DNA of 17,384 bases from JBDHRG01 sp039807445 (GCA_039807445.1 JBDHRG010000068.1:1-17384), one strand, 5' to 3'. Positions 7,736 to 17,000 are shown, counted from the first letter of the stretch. Numbers and translations are program-made. Notes: a model not told the origin generated them from the letters alone.

Positions 7736-8671
7736 TCAGAACAGGCGCTTGGGGTCCATCCCGGCATAGAGTCCGGCGACTTGCTCGGCATAGCCGTTGA
7801 ACGGCAGCGTGTCGCGCTTGAACAGCTCGCCGATGCGCCGCTCGCGCTTCTGGCTCCAGCGCGGATGGTCGACCGCCGGGTTGACGTTGGCGTAGAAACC
7901 GTACTCCTCGGGCGCCATCGCCGCCCAGGTGGTCTTCGGCATCGCTTCGACGAAGCGAATCCTGACGATCGACTTGACGCTCTTGAAACCGTACTTCCAT
8001 GGCACCACCAGCCGCAGCGGCGCGCCGTTCTGGTTCGGCAACACTTCGCCGTACAGGCCGACGGCGAGGATCGCCAGCGGGTGCAGCGCCTCGTCCATGC
8101 GCAAGCCCTCGACGTAGGGCCAGTCGAGAATGTCGCGGCGCTGGCCGGGCATCTGCTCGGGGTCGTGCAGCGTCGTCAGCTCGACGTACTTCGCGCTCGA
8201 GGTCGGCCGGTAGCGGTTCAGCACGGCTGCCAGCGACACGCCGACCCAGGGCACCACCATCGACCAGGCTTCGACGCAGCGCAGCCGGTAGATGCGCTCT
8301 TCGAGCGCGATCCCCCGCAGCACCTCGTCGAAATCGTAGCGACCGGGCCGCTCGCAATGCCCCTCGACCTCGACCGTCCAGGGGCGCGTGCGCAAGCGCC
8401 CGGCGTTGCGCGCCGGATCGCCCTTGCCGGTGCCGAATTCGTAGAAATTGTTGTACGCGCGCACGTCGTCGAACGGCGTCGGCTGCTCGTCGGTGCCGAA
8501 GGGTCCCTTGACCACCCCCTCGAGCTTCGCGCCGGCGCGTGCCGGTGCGCACGGCAGCGCCACCGCCAGCGCCGCCGCCGCCATGCCCTGCAGCAGGCGT
8601 CGGCGGTCGCGGAACAGCGCCTCGGACGTGATCTCGGACGGGCGAAGGTCGGCGGGTTTCTGGATCAGCAT
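7736..8671 (-). CDS. msrP: Protein-methionine-sulfoxide reductase catalytic subunit MsrP
   Basis: Periplasmic molybdenum enzyme (formerly YedY) that reduces methionine sulfoxide in envelope proteins, receiving electrons from the membrane haem protein MsrQ. The 311-residue product begins with a Tat signal (RDRRRLLQG at about 21-29, then a hydrophobic Ala/Leu stretch ending APARA). The sulfite-oxidase-fold core has the Mo-coordinating cysteine in YRLRCVEAWSMVVPW (Cys132), and the C-terminal PKTTW and YGFYANVNPAVDHPRW blocks are typical. AGGAG lies eight bases before the ATG and decides the start. msrQ, which usually follows msrP directly, is absent: 151 bases without a gene separate msrP from the channel gene downstream. 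The electron donor must therefore be encoded elsewhere or be different. Confidence 0.95.
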   Translation of the reverse strand: MLIQKPADLRPSEITSEALFRDRRRLLQGMAAAALAVALPCAPARAGAKLEGVVKGPFGTDEQPTPFDDVRAYNNFYEFGTGKGDPARNAGRLRTRPWTVEVEGHCERPGRYDFDEVLRGIALEERIYRLRCVEAWSMVVPWVGVSLAAVLNRYRPTSSAKYVELTTLHDPEQMPGQRRDILDWPYVEGLRMDEALHPLAILAVGLYGEVLPNQNGAPLRLVVPWKYGFKSVKSIVRIRFVEAMPKTTWAAMAPEEYGFYANVNPAVDHPRWSQKRERRIGELFKRDTLPFNGYAEQVAGLYAGMDPKRLF

Positions 8672-8789
8672 GGTGCGGACTCCTGGGGTCGTTGCGCGCC
8701 CGCCGCGGCGGCGCGGCAGGCACGGGGCCCTGCGGCATACGCCGTGGCGCGGCGTCCGGATTCGATCGAAAGCGCGGCTCGCCGATCAG

Positions 8790-8818
8790 AGTATTTTTTA
8801 TTTCTAAAGGCCGTTGAA
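8790..8818 (-). promoter_or_regulatory. Possible msrP promoter in an AT-rich patch
   Basis: On the minus strand TTCAAC (8818-8813) and AATACT (8795-8790) are 17 bases apart, within the only strongly AT-rich patch of this region (8790-8808). The matches to TTGACA and TATAAT are 3 of 6 and 4 of 6. The rest of the 247-base gap between msrP and the next plus-strand gene shows no other feature I can name. Confidence 0.3.
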
Positions 8819-8918
8819 TCCACGTATGCAGTCGCCCACTTTGAAGCCAGGAGGGTGACAACGCCGTCAGCGGCCACCCCCGGCAGACGCCCAACACTTC
8901 CCTCAGGAGTGTCCGACG

Positions 8919-9131
8919 ATGCGCGACAACTTCAACGACGACGAAGAAGCCCTGGACGACGACGCCGAAGCCGAGCCCGTTACCGTCAGCGTCGGCACCA
9001 GCATCAGCCCGAGCGACACGAGTTCGAAAGCCTGGCGCGAGATCGAGCGCAAACGGGAAATGAAAGAGCTGCGCAGGCACCTCGACGATTTCTTCTTCGA
9101 GGACGACCCGAGAAGGGACATTTCGCTCTAG
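8919..9131 (+). CDS. Small acidic protein, PA3496-family-like
   Basis: A 70-residue protein with a very acidic N-terminus (NFNDDEEALDDDAEAE, about 4-19), a Ser/Thr middle and a charged helical C-terminal part (SSKAWREIERKREMKELRRH, about 35-54) followed by LDDFFFEDD. The pattern of acidic start plus AWR-[ED]-[IV]-E-x-x-[RK]-E and a terminal acidic/aromatic patch resembles the small PA3496-type proteins, annotated as putative envelope-integrity proteins; the family function is not established. AGGAG stands nine bases before the ATG at 8919. A hairpin terminator candidate follows the stop by about 15 bases, so it looks monocistronic. Confidence 0.65.
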   Translation: MRDNFNDDEEALDDDAEAEPVTVSVGTSISPSDTSSKAWREIERKREMKELRRHLDDFFFEDDPRRDISL

Positions 9132-9145
9132 GCCCGCGCTCCCGC

Positions 9146-9168
9146 CGGTGGCCCGCTGCGGGCCACCG
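9146..9168 (+). terminator. Hairpin terminator candidate after the small acidic gene
   Basis: CGGTGGCCCG (9146-9155) and CGGGCCACCG (9159-9168) form a perfect 10-bp stem with a CTG loop, 15 bases after the stop at 9131. It is followed by TTGTCGCTC, a poor T-run, so termination may be weak. The remaining 176 bases to the next start show only a ribosome binding site near the end. Confidence 0.55.
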
Positions 9169-9344
9169 TTGTCGCTCAGAATCCCCCAGCACCTCCTCGA
9201 TCGGCGTCAGCCGGTCGGTGCCCGAGTCATGGACCGCGCGCGCCTGCCCGCCAGGCCGGCACGCCGTGAGGCGCAAGGGCCACGAGCGCGGCGCCGAGGT
9301 GCTGCGGGTCAGGGCCGGCTGAAACATCAGCGGAGGAGCTGAGC

Positions 9345-11129
9345 ATGGAGGAGAAGGCGGCGGTGTCCGGCCCTGCCGGACCATCCGGCGGCGAGCCGCG
9401 GCCGCGGCTCGCGTTCGCACGCGCGTTCGTGCGCCTCGCCGCCCCCTACTGGAGCGGCGAGGGCAAGTGGAAGATCCGTGGGCTCACGGCGGCGCTGGTC
9501 GCGCTCACCGTCGGCCAGGTGATGATCCCGATCGCGATCAACCTGTGGAGCGTGCGCCTGTTCGACGCGCTCGAGCAGCGCGCGATGCGCGAGTTCCTGA
9601 CGCTGGTCGGCGTGCTGGTGCTGGTGATCCTCGCCAACGTGGTGATCGTCACCACCCACCTGCGGGTCAAGCGGCGGCTGCAGGTCGGCTGGCGCAACTG
9701 GCTGACCCGCCAGGTGCTCGAGCGATGGATGAGCGCGGGCCGCTACCATCACCTGAAGTCCTCGCCCGACGAACACGACAATCCCGACGGACGCATCGCC
9801 GAAGACATCCGCATCGCCACCGAATACTGCATCGACCTCGCCCATTCGCTGTTCTACTGCGTGCTGCTGCTGGCGAGCTTCACGCAGCTGCTGTGGGAGC
9901 TGTCGGGTCCGCCGCATGTCGACATCGCCGGCATGCACCTGTACGTCCCGGGGCATCTGGTGTGGGTGGCGATGGCTTACGCGACCGCGGGCACGGCGGC
10001 AGGACTGCTGCTGGGGCGGCCGCTGGTGCGGGCGGCCGACTGGCGCCAGAATCGCGAGGCCGGCTTCCGTTTCGGCCTGGTGCACGTGCGCGAGAATGCG
10101 CTGGCGATCGCGCTGCGCCGCGGCGAGGCCGACGAGCGGCGCAGCCTGTCGGAGCGCTTCGGCGACCTCGTGCTGGCCTGGGATCGGCAGACCACGGCGC
10201 TGCGCAACCTGTTCGTGTTCTCTTCGAGCTGGTCGGTGCTGTCGCAGGCTTTCCCGGTCCTCGTGGCCGCGCCCCGCTACATCGCCGGCACCATTTCGCT
10301 GGGCGTGCTGATGCAGACCGCGCAAGCCTTCCAGCAGATGATCGCCGCGCTGGCCTGGCCGATCGACAACCTGCCCAAGCTCGCCGACTGGCGCGCCTCG
10401 GTCGAGCGGGTGCTGGGGCTGGCCGATGCGCTGGCGCGGCTGCCGGCACCGGCCGATCGGCCGACGATCTCGGTCGGGACGGTCAACGCACCGGGCGTGG
10501 TGTTCCGCGACCTCGAGGTCGTCCGCCCGAGCGGCGAGATCGTGCTGGACAGGCTCAGCACCGAGATCAAGCCCGGCGAGCGCGTCCTGATCTCGGGCGA
10601 CCCGGCCACCGCCGCCACGCTGTTCGAGGTGGTGGGCGGGCTGTGGCCGTGGGGACGCGGGCACGTCGAACTTCCCGAAGGCGCCTCGATCTTCCTGATG
10701 CCGGCCCGACCCTACCTTCCGCCCGGGGCGCTGCGCGGGGCGATCGCCTGCCCCCCGATCGCGCCGCCGGCGGATGACGCCGCCTTCCGTGCCGCGTTGC
10801 GGCGGGTCGGGCTCGAACACCTGATCCCGCGGCTGGACGAAACCGGCGTCTGGGGCCAGACGCTGAGCGCGGGCGAACAGCAGCGCATCAGCTTCGCGCG
10901 CCTGCTGCTGCACCGCCCCCGCTGGATCTTCATCCACGAGGCGATCGACGCGCTCGATCCGCAGGGCAAGGCGCAGATGATGCGCCTGCTGCGCGAAGAG
11001 TTCCCCGACGCGACCGTGGTCACGATCGGCGAGGAAGGCGTGCTCACCGACTTCTACGGTCGCCGGCTGGTGGTCGTGCCGACCGCGGGCGGCGCCCTGA
11101 TCGAGGAAGCGAAGCCGCAGCAACCATGA
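9345..11129 (+). CDS. YddA/SbmA-BacA-type ABC transporter with degenerate ATPase domain
   Basis: A 594-residue half-transporter. The membrane domain (about 25-360) belongs to the SbmA/BacA-like family (WSVRLFDALEQRAMREFL, then WRNWLTRQVLERWM and the NPDGRIAEDI block). A nucleotide-binding domain follows (about 383-580). Relatives such as YddA have intact ATPase motifs. Here the Walker A position reads GDPATAAT (418-425), with no P-loop glycines and Ala424 in place of Lys. The Q-loop Gln is Ala454 (FLMPARPYLP). Walker B reads IFIHE (528-532), with His531 in place of Asp but Glu532 kept. The switch His aligns with Glu563 (VVTIGEEG). The signature survives as LSAGEQQ (507-513) and the D-loop as ALD (536-538). 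The frame is intact, so this is not a frameshift. GGAGGAG precedes the ATG by six bases. It probably sits in the inner membrane; substrate unknown, and ATP hydrolysis is doubtful. Confidence 0.9.
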   Translation: MEEKAAVSGPAGPSGGEPRPRLAFARAFVRLAAPYWSGEGKWKIRGLTAALVALTVGQVMIPIAINLWSVRLFDALEQRAMREFLTLVGVLVLVILANVVIVTTHLRVKRRLQVGWRNWLTRQVLERWMSAGRYHHLKSSPDEHDNPDGRIAEDIRIATEYCIDLAHSLFYCVLLLASFTQLLWELSGPPHVDIAGMHLYVPGHLVWVAMAYATAGTAAGLLLGRPLVRAADWRQNREAGFRFGLVHVRENALAIALRRGEADERRSLSERFGDLVLAWDRQTTALRNLFVFSSSWSVLSQAFPVLVAAPRYIAGTISLGVLMQTAQAFQQMIAALAWPIDNLPKLADWRASVERVLGLADALARLPAPADRPTISVGTVNAPGVVFRDLEVVRPSGEIVLDRLSTEIKPGERVLISGDPATAATLFEVVGGLWPWGRGHVELPEGASIFLMPARPYLPPGALRGAIACPPIAPPADDAAFRAALRRVGLEHLIPRLDETGVWGQTLSAGEQQRISFARLLLHRPRWIFIHEAIDALDPQGKAQMMRLLREEFPDATVVTIGEEGVLTDFYGRRLVVVPTAGGALIEEAKPQQP

Positions 11130-11145
11130 GACCCGGCCCCGCCGC

Positions 11146-12483
11146 TCAGCCGCTGCGCGCGCGCCGGATCAGGTCCGCGTACCAGCGCGCCGAAGCCTTG
11201 GGGGTGCGGCGCTGGGTCGCGAAGTCGACGTGCACCAGCCCGAAGCGGTTGGCATAGCCCGCGCCCCATTCGAAGTTGTCGAGCAGCGACCAGACGAAGT
11301 AGCCGCGCACGTCGGCGCCGGCCGCGACCGCCTCGCGCAGCGCCGCGGTGTAGGCATCGAGGTAGCCGATGCGGGCCTGGTCGTCGACCTCGCCGGCGTC
11401 GTTCGGCGCATCCTGGCCGCCGGCGCCGTTCTCGGTCACGTAGATCGGCAGGCGGTAGGTCCGGCTCAGCTCGAGCAGCACTTCGCCGAAGGCCTCGGGG
11501 TAGATCGGCCAGCCGATGGGGGATTTCGGTGCGTCCGCCGGCGCCTCGCCCCAGCCGAAGCCCCACAGCCCGGCCGGGTCGGCCTTGGCGAAGATCGGAC
11601 CGTAGTGATTCAGCCCGAACCAGTCGAGCGGACGGCAGATGCGCGCCAGGTCGCCGGCGAGCACCCAGGGCTCGATCGCGGTGGCGATGGCCGCCGGGTA
11701 GGCGGCGCGCAGCTGCGACTCGGTGAAGGCGAGGTTCCAGTGCGCATCGAGCATCGCGGCGGCGGCGCGGTCTTCGGCGGTGTCGCGCTCGGGCCAGACG
11801 GGCTGACGGTTGTGGATCGCGCCGATCGAAGCCCCCGGCACCAGCGCCCGTAGCACATCGACACCGGCGCCATGCGCGAGATTGACGTGATGGATCGCCG
11901 CGAGGTGCGCGGCGCGGTCGGCGATGCCCGGCGCGCCCCAGTCGATCGCGTAGCCGAACAGCGTGAACACCGAGAACTCGTTGAACGTGGCCCAGCGCGT
12001 GACGCGGTCGCCGAGGCACCGCGCCACCACCGCGGCGTAGTCGGCGAACCAGCCGGCGCTGTCGCGGCGGGTCCAGCCGCCGAGGTCGTCGAGCGCCTGC
12101 GGCAGATCCCAGTGGTAGAGGCACAGCCAGGGCTCGATGCCGGCGGCGAGCAGCGCGTCGACCAGCCGCTCGTAGAAGTCCAGCCCCTTCGGGTTGACCG
12201 CCCCGCGCCCGCGCGGCAGCACCCGCGGCCAGGCCACCGAGAAGCGGTAGGCATCGACGCCGAGTGCGCGCATCAGCGCGATGTCTTCCGGATAGCGGTG
12301 ATAGTGGTCGCAGGCGAGGTCGCCGCTGTCGCCGTTGGCGACCTTGCCCGCGATGCGGCAGCGCGTGTCCCAGATGCTGGGCGCGCGGCCGTCCTCGGCT
12401 GCGGCGCCTTCGATCTGGTAGCTCGAGGTGGAGACTCCCCAGACGAAACCCGCGGGCCAGGCACCGGTGGGATCGCTCGACAT
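11146..12483 (-). CDS. Glycoside hydrolase family 1 beta-glucosidase
   Basis: Retaining beta-glycosidase with a (beta/alpha)8 barrel, 445 residues, the usual GH1 length. The N-terminal GH1 block FVWGVSTSSYQIEGA (about 13-27) is present. The acid/base glutamate is Glu169 in ATFNEF and the nucleophile is Glu351 in YVTENGAGG. The C-terminal WSLLDNFEWGAGYANRFGLV is typical. The common TxNEP reads TFNEF, with Pro replaced by Phe just after the acid/base residue. No signal peptide, so it is likely cytoplasmic. AGGAGG (12494-12489) five bases before the ATG at 12483 fixes the start; in-frame codons further upstream do not look like protein. It ends 16 bases from the convergent ABC transporter stop and has no sugar transporter or regulator beside it. 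Aryl-glucoside or cellobiose substrates are possible but not readable from sequence. Confidence 0.93.
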   Translation of the reverse strand: MSSDPTGAWPAGFVWGVSTSSYQIEGAAAEDGRAPSIWDTRCRIAGKVANGDSGDLACDHYHRYPEDIALMRALGVDAYRFSVAWPRVLPRGRGAVNPKGLDFYERLVDALLAAGIEPWLCLYHWDLPQALDDLGGWTRRDSAGWFADYAAVVARCLGDRVTRWATFNEFSVFTLFGYAIDWGAPGIADRAAHLAAIHHVNLAHGAGVDVLRALVPGASIGAIHNRQPVWPERDTAEDRAAAAMLDAHWNLAFTESQLRAAYPAAIATAIEPWVLAGDLARICRPLDWFGLNHYGPIFAKADPAGLWGFGWGEAPADAPKSPIGWPIYPEAFGEVLLELSRTYRLPIYVTENGAGGQDAPNDAGEVDDQARIGYLDAYTAALREAVAAGADVRGYFVWSLLDNFEWGAGYANRFGLVHVDFATQRRTPKASARWYADLIRRARSG

Positions 12484-12749
12484 GGTGTCCTCCTGCACAG
12501 TGATCGGAACGCCCGCCCGTGGGTGAAACCCAGGGGCATCTGCGCAACACTGTGGCTCCTGTTTCCGCGCCCCGCCATACTGCCGGAGGCGGTGCAGGCC
12601 CGGGCGCTCGGCGCCAGCCCGGCGTCGAGACTTCGCCGCCACTGGATCGAACGCACGAAGCGAGCCACGCTTGCGGGCGACCGGCGCGACGCCGCGGTGC
12701 TCCGAGCGGCGGCGGATGCGCGTCGGCAACCCTCGCCGGAGGCCCGAAA
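12484..12749. other. Divergent intergenic region between GH1 and FtsH-type genes
   Basis: 266 bases between two divergent starts. It holds a ribosome binding site at each end (12489-12494 minus; GGAGG 12738-12742 plus) and a small palindrome TGGGT-GAA-ACCCA near 12520-12532 that might be an operator. Open frames extending the FtsH-type gene leftward into this region have a composition unlike protein and were not used. No convincing sigma-70 promoter was found by eye. Confidence 0.4.
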
Positions 12750-14639
<1,890 letters not shown>

Positions 14640-14709
14640 CCCGACCCCGGAATCGCGCTGCGGCGAAAGCGCGCACCTGGCGCTGCCGTCCGTGTCTACA
14701 ATCAGCGGG

Positions 14710-14725
14710 CGGCCGGATGGTTGCG
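14710..14725 (+). promoter_or_regulatory. Possible sigma-54 (-24/-12) promoter for the RNA-repair genes
   Basis: GG at 14711-14712 and GC at 14723-14724 have the invariant GG-N10-GC spacing. The -12 box reads TTGC and the -24 box reads CGGCCG against the ideal TGGCAC, so the match is partial. It lies about 140 bases before the 78-residue gene. In E. coli the rtc operon is driven by sigma-54 and RtcR. No rtcR gene is in the window. A sigma-70-like TACAAT (14697-14702) is also present without a good -35 box. Confidence 0.3.
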
Positions 14726-14795
14726 TTTCGGGGCTCCTGGCAAGGCAACCCCTCACCCCTGGCGATTCCGGGAACTGCCGGCTTCGCCCCGGCAG
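14719..14795 (+). promoter_or_regulatory. Structured leader upstream of the 78-residue gene
   Basis: Within the 225-base gap after the FtsH-type gene, GGTTGC (14719-14724) can pair with GCAACC (14745-14750). CTGCCGG (14775-14781) pairs perfectly with CCGGCAG (14789-14795) around a 7-nt loop. They may be a terminator for the upstream gene or an mRNA leader structure. There is no T-run, and it matches no riboswitch family that I recognise. Confidence 0.35.
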
Positions 14796-14864
14796 GAACC
14801 GAAGGCATCTCGGGGCGCCCATCTCCCGGCACACCGCCGCAGCGTGAGGTTCGGGGAGGCACCG

Positions 14865-15101
14865 ATGAAACTGGTCATGATCAGGGACGGCGAAGAGGTC
14901 ACGACACAGGTCAGCAGCGTCGAGGAGGCGCGCCTGATCGTCGACTACAGCATCGAGCACGATGTCGCCAAACCCCACAGGCTGCTCTCGGAGCACGGGG
15001 ACGAACTGATCCTGTGGACGCTCGAAGAAGGGACCTACGTCGAGCGTGGCGTGCTCGCCGAGCCGGTCACGGACGACGAAGACGATCAGCCCGGACGCTG
15101 A
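14865..15101 (+). CDS. Unrecognised 78-residue protein in the archease-RtcB cluster
   Basis: A small acidic protein beginning MKLVMIRDGEEVTTQVSSVE, with a helical central part (EEARLIVDYSIEHDV), a probable strand (DELILWTLEEGTYVERGVL) and an Asp/Glu-rich tail. It has no signal peptide, membrane segment or cysteine motif. GGGGAGG lies five bases before the ATG, a strong ribosome binding site, and codon use resembles the neighbours, so I think it is a real gene. I do not recognise the family. Its stop overlaps a 10-codon ORF that in turn overlaps the archease start, so its translation may be tied to archease and RtcB. A role as an accessory or regulatory factor of RNA ligation is only a guess from position. 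Confidence 0.75.
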   Translation: MKLVMIRDGEEVTTQVSSVEEARLIVDYSIEHDVAKPHRLLSEHGDELILWTLEEGTYVERGVLAEPVTDDEDDQPGR

Positions 15102-15133
15102 TGCCGATCCGGTCCGGCGCGAAGCGCCAATGA
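15101..15133 (+). other. 10-codon bridging ORF before archease
   Basis: ATG at 15101 shares a base with the stop of the 78-residue gene (TGATG), reads MPIRSGAKRQ, and stops at TGA 15131-15133, which overlaps the archease ATG (ATGA). Archease has no visible Shine-Dalgarno sequence, so ribosomes may reach it by termination-reinitiation through this short frame. A small palindrome GGCGC-GAA-GCGCC sits just before the archease start. Confidence 0.35.
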
Positions 15134-15555
15134 GCGGGCGCCCCCACTGGGAGCACTTCCCCCATGCCTCGGACATCGGTGTGCGCGGCATCGGCCGCAC
15201 GCGGGAAGAAGCCTTCGCCCAGGCCGCGCTCGCGCTGACGGCGGTCGTCGCCGATCCGGCGACGGTCCGCGCGCGCGAGGCCGTCGCGCTGCGGGCGCAG
15301 GCCGACGACGACGAGATGCTGCTCGTCGCGTGGCTCGATGCGATCATCTACGAGATGGCGGTCCGCTCGATGCTGTTCTCGGAGTTCCGCGTCACGCTCG
15401 CCGACGGCAGGCTCGATGCCGTGGCGCGGGGCGAAGCGGTCGACGTGGCGCGCCATCAGCCGGCGGTGGAGATCAAGGGCGCCACCTTGTGCGAGCTGCG
15501 GGTCGCGCAGCAGGCCGACGGCGGCTGGGTCGCGCAGTGCGTGGTCGATGTCTAG
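15130..15555 (+). CDS. Archease, RtcB-activating protein
   Basis: Small cofactor that accelerates guanylylation and turnover of the RNA ligase RtcB and widens its nucleotide use. The 141-residue product matches the family length. It carries the N-terminal signature HASDIGVRGIGRTREEAFAQ (12-31, usually HTADIG...G.T.EEAF, metal-binding Asp15), a central DEMLLVAWLDAIIYEM helix (about 61-76), a KGATLCELRV segment and the terminal strand ending in VVDV, with the conserved acidic residue Asp140. The ATG at 15130 was chosen because the family begins just before this block; an in-frame start at 15046 would overlap the previous gene. It lies 28 bases after the 78-residue gene and 14 bases before rtcB, so the three are very likely co-transcribed. 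Confidence 0.93.
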   Translation: MSGRPHWEHFPHASDIGVRGIGRTREEAFAQAALALTAVVADPATVRAREAVALRAQADDDEMLLVAWLDAIIYEMAVRSMLFSEFRVTLADGRLDAVARGEAVDVARHQPAVEIKGATLCELRVAQQADGGWVAQCVVDV

Positions 15556-15569
15556 CGGGAGGCGGTCGC

Positions 15570-17000
15570 ATGGACACCTCGAAGCTGCAACGCGTTTCCG
15601 AATTCGAATGGCGGATCGCCCCGAGCGGGCGCATGCGCGTCCCCGGGCTGATCTTCGCCGACGAGACCCTGGTGCGCGACATGGACGAGAAGGTCTACGA
15701 GCAGGTCTGCAACGTCGCCGCGCTGCCCGGTATCGTCAAGGCGTCGATGGCGATGCCCGACGCGCACTGGGGCTACGGCTTCCCGATCGGCGGCGTCGCG
15801 GCGTTCGACGCCGAAGCGGGCGGCGTCGTCTCCGCCGGCGGCGTCGGCTTCGACATCTCCTGCGGCGTGCGTCTGCTGCGCAGCGGCGTCGATGCCGAGG
15901 CGCTGCGCGCCGTGCAGGTCGCGCTCGCCGACGCCCTGTTCCAGGCGATCCCTGCCGGCGTCGGCAGCACCGGCTGCATCCGCCTCGGCACTCGCGAGAT
16001 GGACGCGATGCTGCTCGGCGGCGCACGCTGGGCCGTCGAGCGGGGCTACGGCAGCCGCGCCGACCTCGAGCACATCGAAGAGCAGGGCTGCATCGCCGAT
16101 GCCCAGCCCGGCCAGGTTTCCGAGCAGGCCAAGAAGCGCCAGCGCGACGAGGTCGGCACGCTCGGCTCGGGCAACCATTACCTCGAGGTCCAGGAGGTCG
16201 CCGAGGTCTACGACGAAACCGCCGCGGCGAGCTACGGGCTGCGCCGCGGCGAGGTCGTCGTCAGCATCCATTGCGGTTCGCGCGGCCTCGGGCACCAGAT
16301 CGGCACCGATTTCCTGAAGCGGATGGTGTCCGCCGCGCCCGGCTTCGGCATCGAGCTCGTCGACCGCGAGCTCGCCTGCGCGCCGATCGCCTCGCCGCTG
16401 GGGCAGGAGTACCTCGGTGCGATGCGCGCCGCGATGAACTGCGCGCTGGCGAACCGCCAGGTGCTGACGCAGCTGACGCGCCGGGCCTTCGCGCAGCACC
16501 TGCCGGGGGCGGAGCTGACGATCGTTTACGACGTGTCGCACAACACCTGCAAGCTCGAGGAGCATGAGGTCGGCGGCCACCGCCGTCGCCTGCACGTCCA
16601 CCGCAAGGGCGCGACCCGGGCCTTCGGTCCCGACCATCCGTCGTTGCCTCCCGAGTACCGCGCCGTCGGCCAGCCGGTGCTGATCGGCGGCAGCATGGGC
16701 ACGTGCTCGTACGTGCTCGCCGGAACCGCCGGGGGCGAAGCGGCGTCGTTCTCCTCCGCCTGCCACGGCGCCGGGCGCGCGATGAGCCGCCACCAGGCGC
16801 TGCGGCAGTGGCACGGGCGCGAAGTGGTCGACACGCTGCGCGCGCGCGGCATCCTGATCCGCAGCCCCTCGCTGCGCGGCGTCGCCGAGGAGGCGCCCGC
16901 AGCGTACAAGGACGTCGGCGCCGTCGTCGAAGCCGCGGCGCAGGCGAAACTCGCGCGCAAGGTCGCACGGCTGACGCCGCTGATCTGCGTCAAGGGCTGA
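15570..17000 (+). CDS. rtcB: RNA-splicing ligase RtcB (archease-associated type)
   Basis: GTP- and Mn-dependent ligase that joins RNA 2',3'-cyclic phosphate or 3'-phosphate ends to 5'-OH ends; it repairs tRNA and other cleaved RNAs. At 476 residues it is close to the long archaeal enzyme, and key residues fall at the positions I recall for Pyrococcus RtcB: Cys98 (GFDISCGVR), Asn202-His203 (GSGNHYLE) and His234 (HCGSRG). His324 (DVSHNTCK) is slightly shifted. The guanylylated histidine is His399 in SACHGAGR. The motifs DAHWGYGFPIGG and HRKGATRAFGP are also present, so it looks fully active. GGGAGG lies seven bases before the ATG. It is the last gene of the cassette, and its 3' end abuts a transporter remnant and the CRISPR array. 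Confidence 0.97.
   Translation: MDTSKLQRVSEFEWRIAPSGRMRVPGLIFADETLVRDMDEKVYEQVCNVAALPGIVKASMAMPDAHWGYGFPIGGVAAFDAEAGGVVSAGGVGFDISCGVRLLRSGVDAEALRAVQVALADALFQAIPAGVGSTGCIRLGTREMDAMLLGGARWAVERGYGSRADLEHIEEQGCIADAQPGQVSEQAKKRQRDEVGTLGSGNHYLEVQEVAEVYDETAAASYGLRRGEVVVSIHCGSRGLGHQIGTDFLKRMVSAAPGFGIELVDRELACAPIASPLGQEYLGAMRAAMNCALANRQVLTQLTRRAFAQHLPGAELTIVYDVSHNTCKLEEHEVGGHRRRLHVHRKGATRAFGPDHPSLPPEYRAVGQPVLIGGSMGTCSYVLAGTAGGEAASFSSACHGAGRAMSRHQALRQWHGREVVDTLRARGILIRSPSLRGVAEEAPAAYKDVGAVVEAAAQAKLARKVARLTPLICVKG

Noticed and set aside
9176..9342. Minus-strand stretch containing LTPIEEVLGDSE, reminiscent of GspE/PilB ATPase C-termini
   Set aside because: The similarity is only a few residues and the rest of the frame is low complexity. 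It is too weak to call a gene remnant.
12519..12749. In-frame N-terminal extension of the FtsH-type protease
   Set aside because: It would place 77 residues of Gly/Arg/Pro-rich sequence before TM1, and GGAGG with good spacing precedes the ATG at 12750.
14721..14864. Upstream extension of the 78-residue gene from an alternative start
   Set aside because: The extra residues are Arg/Pro/Ala-rich and cover predicted hairpins; a strong GGGGAGG stands before the ATG at 14865.
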